Below, one piece after another: positions 32,577 through 39,933 of a DNA stretch of 64,000 bases. The notes under the pieces are model-generated. The model was not told the origin of the DNA and searched no databases. It saw only the letters and a program-made list of their open reading frames with translations. Within the stretch, counting starts at the first letter, position 1. Each line of letters starts with the position of its first letter. Both the position numbers and the translations under genes were made by a program. Origin of the DNA: a virus. The stretch is taken from the IMG/VR virus record IMGVR_UViG_3300013004_000030, positions 57,834 to 121,833 of that record. One strand, given 5' to 3'.

Positions 32577-32849
32577 TCAACTATCCGGCTTCAAACTTTC
32601 AGGCTCGAGGAACAAAATCTTCTCGACCATCTCGATGCTTGTCACGAAATACATGCCGGGCTCATCTTCTTGTTTAAATGCCAAAAACTTGCCAGGCATG
32701 CCGTGATCAATCATCATCATCTCGATTGTGCCGGCCTCCCGGACATCGTACTTCTCCATGAACTCGGCCAGCTGCTCGCCCTTCAAGGTCTCAAGGTTGA
32801 CCCTCAAAAACTCCTTGACCTTCAACTTGTTCGCCATGTCGATCTTCAT
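32577..32849 (-). CDS. Hypothetical protein
   Basis: This 90-residue helical protein has a C-terminus (MYFVTSIEMVEKILFLEPES) distantly like the LVPRxxAEKxLVLGGLP family. It ends PDS-stop, encoded by the next promoter core. It starts on ATGA overlap after GAGGA. Confidence 0.7.
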   Translation of the reverse strand: MKIDMANKLKVKEFLRVNLETLKGEQLAEFMEKYDVREAGTIEMMMIDHGMPGKFLAFKQEDEPGMYFVTSIEMVEKILFLEPESLKPDS

Positions 32850-33019
32850 TTGTGATCCTCGACAAGAAAAGAGGGCATCTCGGAAACTGGTCTGCCCTCA
32901 GGAATCTTGCCAATGGCAGCCTCCCTGGATTCGTACCCGCTGGTGTGGCACCACTCCCCATCCTCCTGGCGCTCGAGACGAACCCAGGACTTCAGCTCTT
33001 TTGAATAATATGCGTCCAT
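32846..33019 (-). CDS. Small hypothetical protein
   Basis: A 57-residue frame beginning MDAYYSKELKSW after AGGAGG, coupled by ATGA to the next gene. Its promoter (GATGGTTATG near 33029) uses TTGATTT from the poly-T of the terminator just upstream. Confidence 0.7.
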   Translation of the reverse strand: MDAYYSKELKSWVRLERQEDGEWCHTSGYESREAAIGKIPEGRPVSEMPSFLVEDHK

Positions 33020-33059
33020 TTTTCTCCTCCTGGTTCATAACCATCCGAAGGAGAAAAAT

Positions 33060-33257
33060 CAAAAAAAGCACGGCCCGAAGACCGTGCTTATGCCGTTTGC
33101 CAGTTCTTCCCCCTCACCCAAGACGGCTACTTGGTTTTCGTCGTGGGAAGCTTCGTTTTTCTTTTCTTTGCCTGCTCGAGAACGATACTCGAGCAGCTCC
33201 GTTTGACTCACCTTCCCCCTCACACAAGACGGCTACTTGGTTTATTCAAAGGGAAGC
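33060..33257 (-). ncRNA. Candidate structured small RNA with two matching hairpin units
   Basis: No ORF fits. A sigma70-like promoter (33264-33292) places the start near 33257. Unit A (33212-33257) and unit B (33106-33151) each have an outer stem GCTTCCC/GGGGAAG enclosing AACCAAGTAGCCGTCTTG and GTGAG; the inner CAAG/CTTG closes a TAGCCGT loop. A 9-bp hairpin CTGCTCGAG/CTCGAGCAG lies between (33172-33196). The RNA ends in a strong terminator (33061-33089), giving about 200 nt. A third copy at 41749 has a changed but still paired outer stem. Unknown family and role. Confidence 0.7.
33061..33089 (-). terminator. Rho-independent terminator of the small RNA
   Basis: AAGCACGG-TCTTCGGG-CCGTGCTT followed by T7 on the minus strand. 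The T run continues into the first box of the next promoter. Confidence 0.9.
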
Positions 33258-33263
33258 GAGAGC

Positions 33264-33292
33264 ATATTATTAGAATTAATTAGATTTGTCTA
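33264..33292 (-). promoter_or_regulatory. Sigma70-like promoter
   Basis: TAGACA (33292-33287), 17-bp spacer, TAATAT (33269-33264) on the minus strand. The -35 box overlaps the TAG stop of the gene at 33290. It drives the small RNA. Confidence 0.65.
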
Positions 33293-33709
33293 GATCATTT
33301 TCCCGTTCTCGAGAACAAGCTCGGCGTAGCTCCTGGGGACAAGGATGTGCACGGACGCGTCGCCCTCGCTTACATAGATATCTTTCCCGTTCGGGCAAGA
33401 AATCAAAATCTGATCTTGTTTTTGTTGCTTTTTTGCAGACTCGAGACCAACAATTTGTTGGCAGCCCTTTTCTTTCAATAAATCCTCCCAGACAAACTCG
33501 TAACTGACGCATTTCTCCGAGAACAAGCTTCCCATCCATTCCTCGAAGATGTCGAGGTACTTGTCCTCGAATATCTTGTGCAGGAGTTCAGGCTTGCACC
33601 TATCGCACGCCTTAACGTCAGTCCCGCGCTCATCCTTATACCAGCTCGAGACCAAGCCGCTGCCGCAGCCGCACTGCCGTGTCAGCTTGTAAAATTCGCC
33701 GATGTTCAC
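33290..33709 (-). CDS. Zinc-binding protein with LVPRxxAE-like C-terminus
   Basis: This 139-residue protein has CGCG...CDRC in the first 40 residues, likely one zinc site, and ends VHILVPRSYAELVLENGKMI, a divergent form of the paralogous C-terminal signature. It starts at GTG overlapping the upstream stop (GTGA). Confidence 0.7.
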   Translation of the reverse strand: MNIGEFYKLTRQCGCGSGLVSSWYKDERGTDVKACDRCKPELLHKIFEDKYLDIFEEWMGSLFSEKCVSYEFVWEDLLKEKGCQQIVGLESAKKQQKQDQILISCPNGKDIYVSEGDASVHILVPRSYAELVLENGKMI

Positions 33710-33852
33710 GATATTTCGCCGTCCTTAAGCTCGGGACCCTCATACTTGTAGTCGATTGTGTCGAATGGACACAACTCCAGGTTGCCCCCGGCCTCGATAA
33801 AAATCTTCACGAGACGGTCATAGTGCTCGCCTTTTGCCAAAGATTCCTTCAT
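33706..33852 (-). CDS. Small hypothetical protein directly after a tRNA
   Basis: This 48-residue protein starts at ATG 33852, only about 4 bases after the 3' end of tRNA-Glu, so tRNA processing would leave an almost leaderless mRNA. The middle has AGGNLELCPFDTIDYKYEGPE. It is coupled by GTGA to the next gene. Confidence 0.6.
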   Translation of the reverse strand: MKESLAKGEHYDRLVKIFIEAGGNLELCPFDTIDYKYEGPELKDGEIS

Positions 33853-33856
33853 AAAT

Positions 33857-33927
33857 GACCCCATGGGGATTTGAACCCCAGTATCCACCGTGAAAGGGTG
33901 GTGTCCTAGGCCACTAGACGATGGGGC
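33857..33927 (-). tRNA. tRNA-Glu(TTC)
   Basis: Acceptor GCCCCAT/ATGGGGT, anticodon stem CCACC/GGTGG with loop CTTTCAC (anticodon TTC), T arm CTGGGG-TTCAAAT-CCCCA. CCA is not encoded. Confidence 0.92.
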
Positions 33928-34040
33928 CTCAAGCGTGGCTTCAGTCTTACACAAACCACAAGTCTACGGGAGCCGATAAAGAGGATACCCGCGACCCCAT
34001 CAAATCGGCAATAGCATTTTAGCAGTAATTATTCAATTAT

Positions 34041-34217
34041 TCAAGCGTCTTCAGCTGCCGACTTCAACTTCTTGTTCTCGGCCATCAGTACCGCCACGGA
34101 ACTCTCGAGCTTGTTGATGCCCCTGATGATCCTGTGAATCTGCTCGCTCTTCTCCTGCTCGTACGTGTTGGCAGCCAACCTCTTCAGCTCGCTCAAATCA
34201 TCCTGGGAAATATACAT
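34041..34217 (-). CDS. Small coiled-coil protein
   Basis: A 58-residue, fully helical, charged protein starting after AAGGAG; a leucine heptad pattern suggests a coiled coil. It is upstream of tRNA-Glu in the same direction. Family unknown. Confidence 0.68.
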   Translation of the reverse strand: MYISQDDLSELKRLAANTYEQEKSEQIHRIIRGINKLESSVAVLMAENKKLKSAAEDA

Positions 34218-34243
34218 TAGAACTCCTTGGTTGAATTAGGAGA

Positions 34244-34882
34244 GTGGGATATTTGAATTATTCAAGCATAGATAAGCTTGGAGGTTCAAATCAATTGGAT
34301 AAAGGGCTAGGCAAAAAAATACTTGAACTGTATGAGAAGGGTTTTTCCTACAGAGAGATTAAGATGAAGTTGGGTTGTTCAAAAGGAACGGTCAGCTATC
34401 ACTGCGGGTCGGGACAGAAACAAAAGTCCAAAACAAGACAGCGCAAGGGTAGGGAAGACAATGTGTTGAGAACAAAGATTGAGAGGTTTACTGGTTCTTT
34501 GAACAAAAGCCGCCAACAAGAAAACAAAAAAGACGGCCGACTGATAAAAAAGATACTTCAAATTAAGATCACGCAATTCTCCTTAACTGGCAAGAGAAAA
34601 GACAAGAATGTGAGGTGCAAACTAATGTTTAAAACCAAAGACTTATTGACCAAAATAGGATCCAATCCTGTTTGTTATCTGACAGGTAGACCCATAAATT
34701 TGGAAGATGGCAAATCCTATCATCTAGATCACATATTGCCTAAAAGTAAGGGAGGAGACAATTCGTTAGATAACTGCGGTCTTGCATGCAAGGCCGCAAA
34801 CCAAGCAAAGACTGATTTGACGCTTGAAGAGTTTGTTCAACTATGCAAAGAGGTTGTAGAAAAAAACCAACCCGCCCAGTGA
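34244..34882 (+). CDS. HNH endonuclease with N-terminal helix-turn-helix
   Basis: In this 212-residue protein, residues about 25-50 (ILELYEKGFSYREIKMKLGC SKGTVSYHC, shown in two parts) form a helix-turn-helix. The C-terminal region has CYLTGRPI, HLDHILPKSKGGDNSLDN and C..A..AK, an HNH nuclease core (the H-D-H). It is AT-rich and on the opposite strand, as expected for a free-standing mobile endonuclease. It lies beside the intron-containing CAT tRNA. The start may be GTG 34244 or TTG 34253, the latter better spaced from AGGAG. Confidence 0.85.
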   Translation: MGYLNYSSIDKLGGSNQLDKGLGKKILELYEKGFSYREIKMKLGCSKGTVSYHCGSGQKQKSKTRQRKGREDNVLRTKIERFTGSLNKSRQQENKKDGRLIKKILQIKITQFSLTGKRKDKNVRCKLMFKTKDLLTKIGSNPVCYLTGRPINLEDGKSYHLDHILPKSKGGDNSLDNCGLACKAANQAKTDLTLEEFVQLCKEVVEKNQPAQ

Positions 34883-34895
34883 CCCGGGCGGGTTG
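34859..34895 (-). terminator. Rho-independent terminator
   Basis: CCAACCCGCCC-loop-GGGCGGGTTGG followed by T7 on the minus strand. It ends the transcript carrying the CAT tRNA. Confidence 0.85.
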
Positions 34896-34901
34896 GTAAA
34901 A

Positions 34902-35186
34902 AGTCCGAGAGGTGGGACTCGAACCCACAACCCCCAAATTATGCAATCCACTTCGGCTTTCGCCGCCAGATTTCTCTGTTCGTGGTCTGGACTATGCCTT
35001 CACCGTTGTTGTTGCCAACTTTAGGTGGGTGATTATAGTCTCTACACGTTCCCTTTCGGGCTTCGCTCGGCGTTGGGTCGTCCTTTCGGACAGGCCGTTC
35101 ACCGAATTTACACCTGACTAACCATTCGTTTCCAAATGGCCGACCCTTTAAAGTTTGACGCTCTGACCAATTGAGCTACTCTCGGA
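34902..35186 (-). tRNA. Intron-containing tRNA with CAT anticodon (Met or Ile2)
   Basis: Exon 1 (35186-35152) and exon 2 (34942-34902) give acceptor TCCGAGA/TCTCGGA, D arm AGCTC...GAGC, and anticodon stem TCAAA/TTTGG with loop CTCATAA, anticodon CAT. T arm GTGGG-TTCGAGT-CCCAC. The 209-nt group I intron lies between U33 and C34. Because a TilS-like enzyme is encoded at 36170, this could be an Ile2 tRNA whose C34 becomes lysidine, rather than tRNA-Met. Confidence 0.85.
34943..35151 (-). other. Group I intron in tRNA(CAT)
   Basis: Preceded by U and ending in G, as required. Conserved pieces: CCAACGCCGAG-GAAG-CCCGAAAGGGAA, GTGTAGAGACTATAATCACCC and GGTGAAGGCATAGTCC (P7 partners AGACTA/TAGTCC). 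No ORF inside. About 209 nt, similar in core to the intron at 52875. Confidence 0.82.
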
Positions 35187-35202
35187 TATTAAACCAATTA
35201 TC

Positions 35203-35379
35203 TCATCTCCACCTGTTCGCAAGCGCGAAGAATGTTGGAGCCCACAAGCCCACGAAGATTCCGAATCGTTCGCCGTGCGCCGCGTCAGTCCCCTTGCTGA
35301 GGAACCAGATGGCGATGCTGGCTGCGATGCTGATGAATCCGGCGTAGAAGCAGATGGTTCCGATTGTCTTTTCGTTCAT
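35203..35379 (-). CDS. Small two-span membrane protein
   Basis: A 58-residue frame with two hydrophobic segments (TICFYAGFISIAASIAIWFL and FGIFVGLWAPTFFALA). AHGERFGIFVGLWAPTFFAL is a motif I recognise from small phage and bacterial membrane proteins. It lies upstream of the CAT tRNA. Role unknown. Confidence 0.75.
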   Translation of the reverse strand: MNEKTIGTICFYAGFISIAASIAIWFLSKGTDAAHGERFGIFVGLWAPTFFALANRWR

Positions 35380-35444
35380 TTTATTTCTTTCTAGGGGTTT
35401 GGTTGTCTTGGAGGAGTATATCTAATCCGTCCAGTAGAGTCAAA

Positions 35445-35822
35445 TCAAGAAACCATTTCTTTTCCTGCAAGGTATGCGTCGTTAATGATTTGATCTAATT
35501 CACAGAAGAGGGAATCTCCCATGTTGAACTCCCACTTCTCCCCCTTATATCCTGCCAGGAAGACGCGCTCTGCGATCTCGTAGGTCATCTCGTGGGCGTC
35601 GCCATTATGCATCATCTGGTTGACGCACCATGAGTCGGTCCCCTCGTCCTCGTCTTCCTCGCCGTTGGGTTCGGTGGAATCAAGCCAGGCCTTCTCGATC
35701 TTATTGAACTTTTTGACGGCCTTCTTCTCCCACCATTCGCTGAAGAGCTGTTCGGGAGTTGCCTTTTTCTTGGGCGCCTTCTTTTTGAGCGCCACTTTCT
35801 TTGCTGCTTTTTTCTTAGCCAT
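35445..35822 (-). CDS. Protein with Lys/Ala-rich N-terminus
   Basis: This 125-residue protein has a basic first 22 residues (AKKKAAKKVALKKKAPKKK), like the protein at 16533, then an acidic region (GEEDEDEG) and a helical C-terminus. It may bind nucleic acids. GAGGTG precedes the ATG. Confidence 0.7.
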   Translation of the reverse strand: MAKKKAAKKVALKKKAPKKKATPEQLFSEWWEKKAVKKFNKIEKAWLDSTEPNGEEDEDEGTDSWCVNQMMHNGDAHEMTYEIAERVFLAGYKGEKWEFNMGDSLFCELDQIINDAYLAGKEMVS

Positions 35823-35837
35823 GATTCACCTCTTGAA

Positions 35838-36173
35838 CTAGACCCTCACAGACCCGCAGGTCGAACCGCATGTGCTTTGGAAAAAGTTCTCTGTCCTAGG
35901 GCTTTTAGAGGTCCGGTAGTATTTCTTGCAGCGCTCGACGAATCCGGGAAGGTTTCGAGCGATTTCCCTGGGAAGGTCGCATGGGATTAGATTCCACACG
36001 TCGGCCCTGGCGAAGGCGATCTTTAGGGCGGTCGCCTTCTTGAAACGGTCTTTTGTATTGCACATCGAGTAACCGACCTTGAAGCCGTCCTCGTGTTTGA
36101 TGGCGACGAGAACACCGAGGGGCTTTTTCTTCTTGTTCCTGATGTACTGGACTACGAACTTTTCTCTGTTCAT
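35838..36173 (-). CDS. Hypothetical basic protein
   Basis: This 111-residue protein starts at ATG 36173, which overlaps the TilS stop as ATGA. It is basic with VVQYIRNKKKKPLGVLVAIK near the start and two cysteines at the end (STCGSTCGS). Co-transcribed with tilS. Confidence 0.72.
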   Translation of the reverse strand: MNREKFVVQYIRNKKKKPLGVLVAIKHEDGFKVGYSMCNTKDRFKKATALKIAFARADVWNLIPCDLPREIARNLPGFVERCKKYYRTSKSPRTENFFQSTCGSTCGSVRV

Positions 36174-36811
36174 TTTACTTCCTTTTCTATTTGGCTTGCG
36201 ATCCGCCGCTTTGCATATTTTTCTAGTGAAAGCTTTTGTTTTTTCATCATCGGGATTATATCGCACCGGAGCCAGTTGCGTCTAGATCCCTTTACGACGG
36301 AATTCGTCTCGTCCTCGACGATCCACTTGGACCAACCGTTCCTTTGGACGAACTGCCTGAAATCGTCCTTTTTTGTCAAGAGGAATGGATGGATCACGGT
36401 GAAGTTGGGGAACTTGCTCTCGAGTTCAAACGGCCTTTTTGAGGGATGTCCTCTGAAGCAGTTTAGAAGGTAGCTCTCCACCCAGTCGTTGAGGTGGTGG
36501 GCGGTGATGATTGTTCCGTCCTTCGCCGACCTCGAGTAGAAATCCAACCTTGCTTGTCGGCAGTCGTTTTCCGTCTGCAGGTTTACCCCTATTTCCGTCC
36601 TGCCCTCGATATTCAGGAAATTGCACAGTTCGAGGAACTTGTCCTGCATGGTGCCGTTCTGGGCCCGGAGGTTGTGGTTGAAGTGGAGCGGGGTGAAGCT
36701 ATATCCCTTCCACTTCAGCCAGAACAGTGCGGCTATGCTGTCCAGGCCCATGCTGACGGCGAGGTGGTAGTGCTTCTCCTTGGGCAGGATTTGTTTGATG
36801 ATTTTGATCAT
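36170..36811 (-). CDS. tilS: TilS-like tRNA(Ile)-lysidine synthetase
   Basis: It would convert C34 of a CAT-anticodon tRNA-Ile to lysidine so that it reads AUA. In this 213-residue protein, HLAVSMGLDSIAALF is the PP-loop (usual SGGxDS, here SMGLDS), LHFNHNLR, TAHHLNDWVESYLLNCFRG, HPFLLTKKDDFRQF and VEDETN...RN.LR follow TilS order. It lacks the C-terminal TilS domains, as minimal forms do. The start lies 11 bases after GACGGTT. The phage also carries a CAT tRNA. Confidence 0.82.
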   Translation of the reverse strand: MIKIIKQILPKEKHYHLAVSMGLDSIAALFWLKWKGYSFTPLHFNHNLRAQNGTMQDKFLELCNFLNIEGRTEIGVNLQTENDCRQARLDFYSRSAKDGTIITAHHLNDWVESYLLNCFRGHPSKRPFELESKFPNFTVIHPFLLTKKDDFRQFVQRNGWSKWIVEDETNSVVKGSRRNWLRCDIIPMMKKQKLSLEKYAKRRIASQIEKEVK

Positions 36812-36842
36812 GTCGTCAATCTAACCGTCCGTGCATGGATTT

Positions 36843-37166
36843 TCAACTATAGCAACTCATCATGGCTCGCATCTTGATTTCAACCGAATGGTGAAAGGCA
36901 AGGCTCCAGCTTTCTTGTCCTTCCGGCGCGACCAGTTCCGCCCTGTCTCCGTCAAAGATCACCTCGGAATCCAAATTGAAGCTCAAGTCTGCCGGCGAGT
37001 TTTTCTTCTTGATGAGGTCCAGGTGCTTTTCGTTGGCGAACCACCTCTTGTACCTGTCGTACAAAACGCCTTCCTTATAGGCGACGATCTCGGAGCAGTA
37101 GCCCATTTTCTTGATGACCTTGAGAACCTTGCCGAGCGTAACTTGAGACATGTTTTTGTCTTTCAT
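36843..37166 (-). CDS. Hypothetical protein
   Basis: This 107-residue alpha/beta protein starts on the ATGA overlap with the upstream gene. It ends CYS-stop with the TGA inside the TTGAAAA box of the tilS promoter. Unknown family. Confidence 0.7.
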   Translation of the reverse strand: MKDKNMSQVTLGKVLKVIKKMGYCSEIVAYKEGVLYDRYKRWFANEKHLDLIKKKNSPADLSFNLDSEVIFDGDRAELVAPEGQESWSLAFHHSVEIKMRAMMSCYS

Positions 37167-37570
37167 TTATATGATCTCGGGTTGCTTGCGAGCATGTATT
37201 GCGGGTTCTCGCAGTATTCGTAGATGCCTTGGATGTTTACCCTTGCCCAGAACCTTCCGTTGGAGTCGCTGTAGTACCTCCAAGTTCCGTCATTTCCGCG
37301 GTACTGCCAAGATATTTGCATCTGGGCGATCTCGTCGGCACGCTTCTGGGCTTGCTCTTGCTGTTTCTGCAAGGCGACTTGTTCTCGGTTTTCTTGAATC
37401 TTCTGAACTATAGGCTGAGATTCCTTTGTAATCTGGGCAAGACCGAGCAGAATGGAAACAACAGCAGCGGCGATCTGGAAGTAAATCACGATTCCCCTCC
37501 TTGCGAACCTTTTTGGCAAATCCATTTTTGCCTCCCCCTGTTCATCGGCCATTCCATTGGCCTCACTCAC
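37163..37570 (-). CDS. Membrane-anchored coiled-coil protein
   Basis: It has one transmembrane segment (IVIYFQIAAAVVSILLGLAQ), a Gln/Glu/Lys coiled coil, and a C-terminal aromatic domain (WRYYSDSNGRFWARVN). GTG 37570 lies 8 bases after GATAGTT and fits the leaderless pattern, but ATG 37525 has a strong GGGGGAGG, so a 120-residue form is equally likely. Confidence 0.72.
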   Translation of the reverse strand: MSEANGMADEQGEAKMDLPKRFARRGIVIYFQIAAAVVSILLGLAQITKESQPIVQKIQENREQVALQKQQEQAQKRADEIAQMQISWQYRGNDGTWRYYSDSNGRFWARVNIQGIYEYCENPQYMLASNPRSYK

Positions 37571-37591
37571 ATTACTTCAACTATCCGGGGA

Positions 37592-37831
37592 TCACTTTTC
37601 AAGCCACGCGCCGTAGAGGTTTTTCATGATGTCATCGACCTGCCCCGAGATGAGTTTAATGGGGGCGCAGTCGCACATCTTCGCCAGTTCTTCTTGGCAG
37701 TCTCCCAAGAGATTACTTATCTCCTCGTAGGCGGCCCGGTTCTCTTCGCGAAGGTGCATGCTAGCCGACTGCTTGGCTATGGCCAGTTTTTGTGCGACCC
37801 TGGAGCAAGCCTCTACTTCTTCTCTGTTCAT
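37592..37831 (-). CDS. Small helical protein
   Basis: This 79-residue protein starts at ATG 37831 after AAGGAGG. Helical, with three cysteines. Its stop lies in the next promoter region. Unknown. Confidence 0.7.
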   Translation of the reverse strand: MNREEVEACSRVAQKLAIAKQSASMHLREENRAAYEEISNLLGDCQEELAKMCDCAPIKLISGQVDDIMKNLYGAWLEK

Positions 37832-37864
37832 AATGTCCTCCTTGTTTAACAAGAGCTCCTCCTT

Positions 37865-38242
37865 TCAATAAGTGCACTTGGGGCAGTACATAAGTTCGCC
37901 GGTTTTATGGTATCCGTCGATGTAGCCCTTCATCATTTCTTCCTCATCCTCTTTTGAAATCTCGTCCGGCTCGGATCTTGTGTATTTAGCCACCTTAGGC
38001 AAAGGAGGCACATCTTTTCCCATCTGGGCAAGAAAATTTCTCTGGCCCTTCAAGTATCCGTATCTGTACGGACTAATTTCTTCCTCCATAAGAGGAGATT
38101 CAGTCTGGACTTGCAGATGCTCGACAGATTCAGTCTGGACTTGCAGATGCTCGACTTTCTCCTTCTTGCGGGATGAAAATACCACAAGAAAAATGAAAGA
38201 AACTAAAGATAGAGCTACCAATAAAGCAAACTTTGACTTCAT
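37865..38242 (-). CDS. Membrane protein with tandem VEHLQVQTES repeat
   Basis: This 125-residue protein starts at ATG 38242 (GGAAGGAA 10 bases before). Residues 5-24 (FALLVALSLVSFIFLVVFS) are a signal anchor, followed by two exact 10-residue repeats encoded by a 30-bp duplication, then a soluble part ending CPKC. Unknown function. Confidence 0.7.
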   Translation of the reverse strand: MKSKFALLVALSLVSFIFLVVFSSRKKEKVEHLQVQTESVEHLQVQTESPLMEEEISPYRYGYLKGQRNFLAQMGKDVPPLPKVAKYTRSEPDEISKEDEEEMMKGYIDGYHKTGELMYCPKCTY

Positions 38243-38331
38243 GACGCGCGTTCCTTCCGTGGTGGACAAATTTCAACGACGATTATAGTCGAAGACCGCT
38301 ATGGCCAGCTGTCTCCGCCCGGATTTTCAAG

Positions 38332-38547
38332 CTAGGCCGTGGCCCAATCGGCGATTTCTTTGACTTTTGCACGGCAGACCCAGACCAAGTGGTTCTCGCT
38401 CGCGTCGCCCATGATCGTTTCATAATGATCCCTGAGCTGACGCGACATTAGGACTCGATGTCTTGCCTCGGCGTACAGCAACGCAAGGCTGTAAGGCACC
38501 TGGGCTCCTCCGACCGACCACGATTCCCCTTGCCCGGACTGGTTCAT
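38332..38547 (-). CDS. Small hypothetical protein
   Basis: This 71-residue helical protein starts on ATGA overlap with the upstream winged-helix gene. Unknown family. Confidence 0.7.
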   Translation of the reverse strand: MNQSGQGESWSVGGAQVPYSLALLYAEARHRVLMSRQLRDHYETIMGDASENHLVWVCRAKVKEIADWATA

Positions 38548-38885
38548 GCCGCCTCCTCGTCTTCGTCATCGTCTCCCCATGTCCACTGCTGTGGCTGGGT
38601 CGTAGCTACTGGAATAGCGACTGGGGTCTGTGGAACTTGAACTGCCGGCTGTACTGGAGCCGGTGCTGGTGTCGGGCACAAGAGTCTGAGGCTGATAACC
38701 TCTGGGATCTCGTACACTACGCTTCTTCGTCCCTTTCCGCTCCTTGAGGTAACAACACGATCCACCTCGGTAACCAGTCCCTTTTCGCATAGGATCTTGA
38801 GAAAGATGGTGGCTCCTACATAGTCGGTGCCGCTTGTCTCAAGGCCTAGGTTCTTGCACAAATCTTTCGTTGTCAATCTAGCCAT
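38544..38885 (-). CDS. Winged-helix-like protein with Pro/Gln-rich tail
   Basis: The first 70 of 113 residues are paralogous to the protein at 22792 (DLCKNLGLETSGTDYVGATI, FLKILCEKGLVTEVDRV), a helix-turn-helix with wing. The rest is a Pro/Gln/Thr-rich linker and an acidic end. Likely DNA-binding. AAAGG precedes the ATG. Confidence 0.72.
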   Translation of the reverse strand: MARLTTKDLCKNLGLETSGTDYVGATIFLKILCEKGLVTEVDRVVTSRSGKGRRSVVYEIPEVISLRLLCPTPAPAPVQPAVQVPQTPVAIPVATTQPQQWTWGDDDEDEEAA

Positions 38886-38942
38886 TTTTCAAACCTTTCT
38901 TAGGGATCTCTCCCGATCTTAGAACTATCCGGAACCTTCTTT

Positions 38943-39113
38943 TCAAACATCCCCGGGCTTTTCCGGGCGATCCTTGCAGTATTCGCAATCCGCATCCTTG
39001 CACCTCTTCTCTCTCCACTCCCCGCAAACCGGGCAGTATGTCGCGTCGTACTTCTTCGAGTACTTAAGTTCGTGGGTGCATTTCCTCGGCGAATTCGTGG
39101 TGATTTCCGTCAC
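38943..39113 (-). CDS. Small zinc-finger protein, GTG start
   Basis: A 56-residue frame starting at GTG overlapping the upstream stop (GTGA). Six cysteines and a His (CTHE, CPVCGEW, CKDADCEYC) suggest two zinc sites. A related pattern, CPKCGEW...C..C..C, occurs in phage small proteins. Its TGA is in the next promoter box. Confidence 0.7.
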   Translation of the reverse strand: MTEITTNSPRKCTHELKYSKKYDATYCPVCGEWREKRCKDADCEYCKDRPEKPGDV

Positions 39114-39436
39114 CTGTCGTCCTCCTCGTCGCCCCAGTCGTCGTCTTCTTCCTCATCTTCGTATTCCCACTCGTCGTCGCCTTCGTTGATTTCCTCGAAG
39201 TTTTCGTCTTCGTCCTCAAAGATGCTATCGTCCTCGTCCTCAAAGATGCTATCGTCCTCGTCATCGTCGCCGAACAGAGAATCCCACTCGTCTTGGTGCT
39301 CGCCCGGATCTGCCGGCGACAACCGCCCTCCTTCGTAACCGCATTCCGGGCACACTCGACTTCCGGTCACATCGCTGAATTTGTATTCATCGGCGGAGTT
39401 TCTTTTGCGGCAATTAAGGCACTGGATTATCGGCAT
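39110..39436 (-). CDS. Zinc-ribbon protein with long acidic tail
   Basis: This 108-residue protein has CLNC...CPEC in the first 33 residues, a zinc ribbon. The remainder is almost all Asp/Glu, with an imperfect DDSIFEDE repeat. An acidic mimic of DNA is conceivable. Coupled by TAATG to the upstream gene. Confidence 0.72.
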   Translation of the reverse strand: MPIIQCLNCRKRNSADEYKFSDVTGSRVCPECGYEGGRLSPADPGEHQDEWDSLFGDDDEDDSIFEDEDDSIFEDEDENFEEINEGDDEWEYEDEEEDDDWGDEEDDR

Positions 39437-39933
39437 TATTCATCCTCCTCTTCGTCACTGGGCTCCATGTCCTCGTCTTTGCATATGAAGACGACCTCCA
39501 CAGCAACAGAGACGCCCTTCTCCTTGAAGACCGTGACATCATAGCAGCCGTCGCCGTAGCCGCTGCTGCTGATGAATCCTCCGGGCAGGAAGCCGCAGCG
39601 CTTCTTTGACAGAGACTGACGGCAGCAGTCGTCGTAGATGTCTTCTCCGTCATCGCCGTACGAGGACAAATCAAAGACTCCAGCCTGTCCCGAGTCGACG
39701 CCGATTGTCATTGATTCGGTCAGCATGTTCCGCCCGTACATGCTGAAGTCCACATGATGGACCAGGATCTTGCTGACCCGCTCGCCCCACGAGCCCTCGT
39801 TGCTCGTCTCCACATGGGCCGTCCAGGTGCCCTTCTTTGCAGACACCAAACGGTTCATTTCTACGGAGTAGCACGGGTCGCCGATCACGATCTGCCCGGA
39901 ACTCACCTTGAAACTTTCTACGGAGGTCTTCAT
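39436..39933 (-). CDS. DUF4241-like hypothetical protein
   Basis: This 165-residue protein has SSGQIVIGDPCYSVE and GVDSGQAGVFDLSSYGDD, motifs shared with a family of phage and bacterial proteins that I associate loosely with DUF4241. ATG 39933 overlaps the upstream stop as ATGA. The end is acidic. Unknown function. Confidence 0.65.
   Translation of the reverse strand: MKTSVESFKVSSGQIVIGDPCYSVEMNRLVSAKKGTWTAHVETSNEGSWGERVSKILVHHVDFSMYGRNMLTESMTIGVDSGQAGVFDLSSYGDDGEDIYDDCCRQSLSKKRCGFLPGGFISSSGYGDGCYDVTVFKEKGVSVAVEVVFICKDEDMEPSDEEEDE

Noticed and set aside
38100-38160. CRISPR-like short repeat
   Set aside because: A single 30-bp in-frame duplication inside a coding gene.
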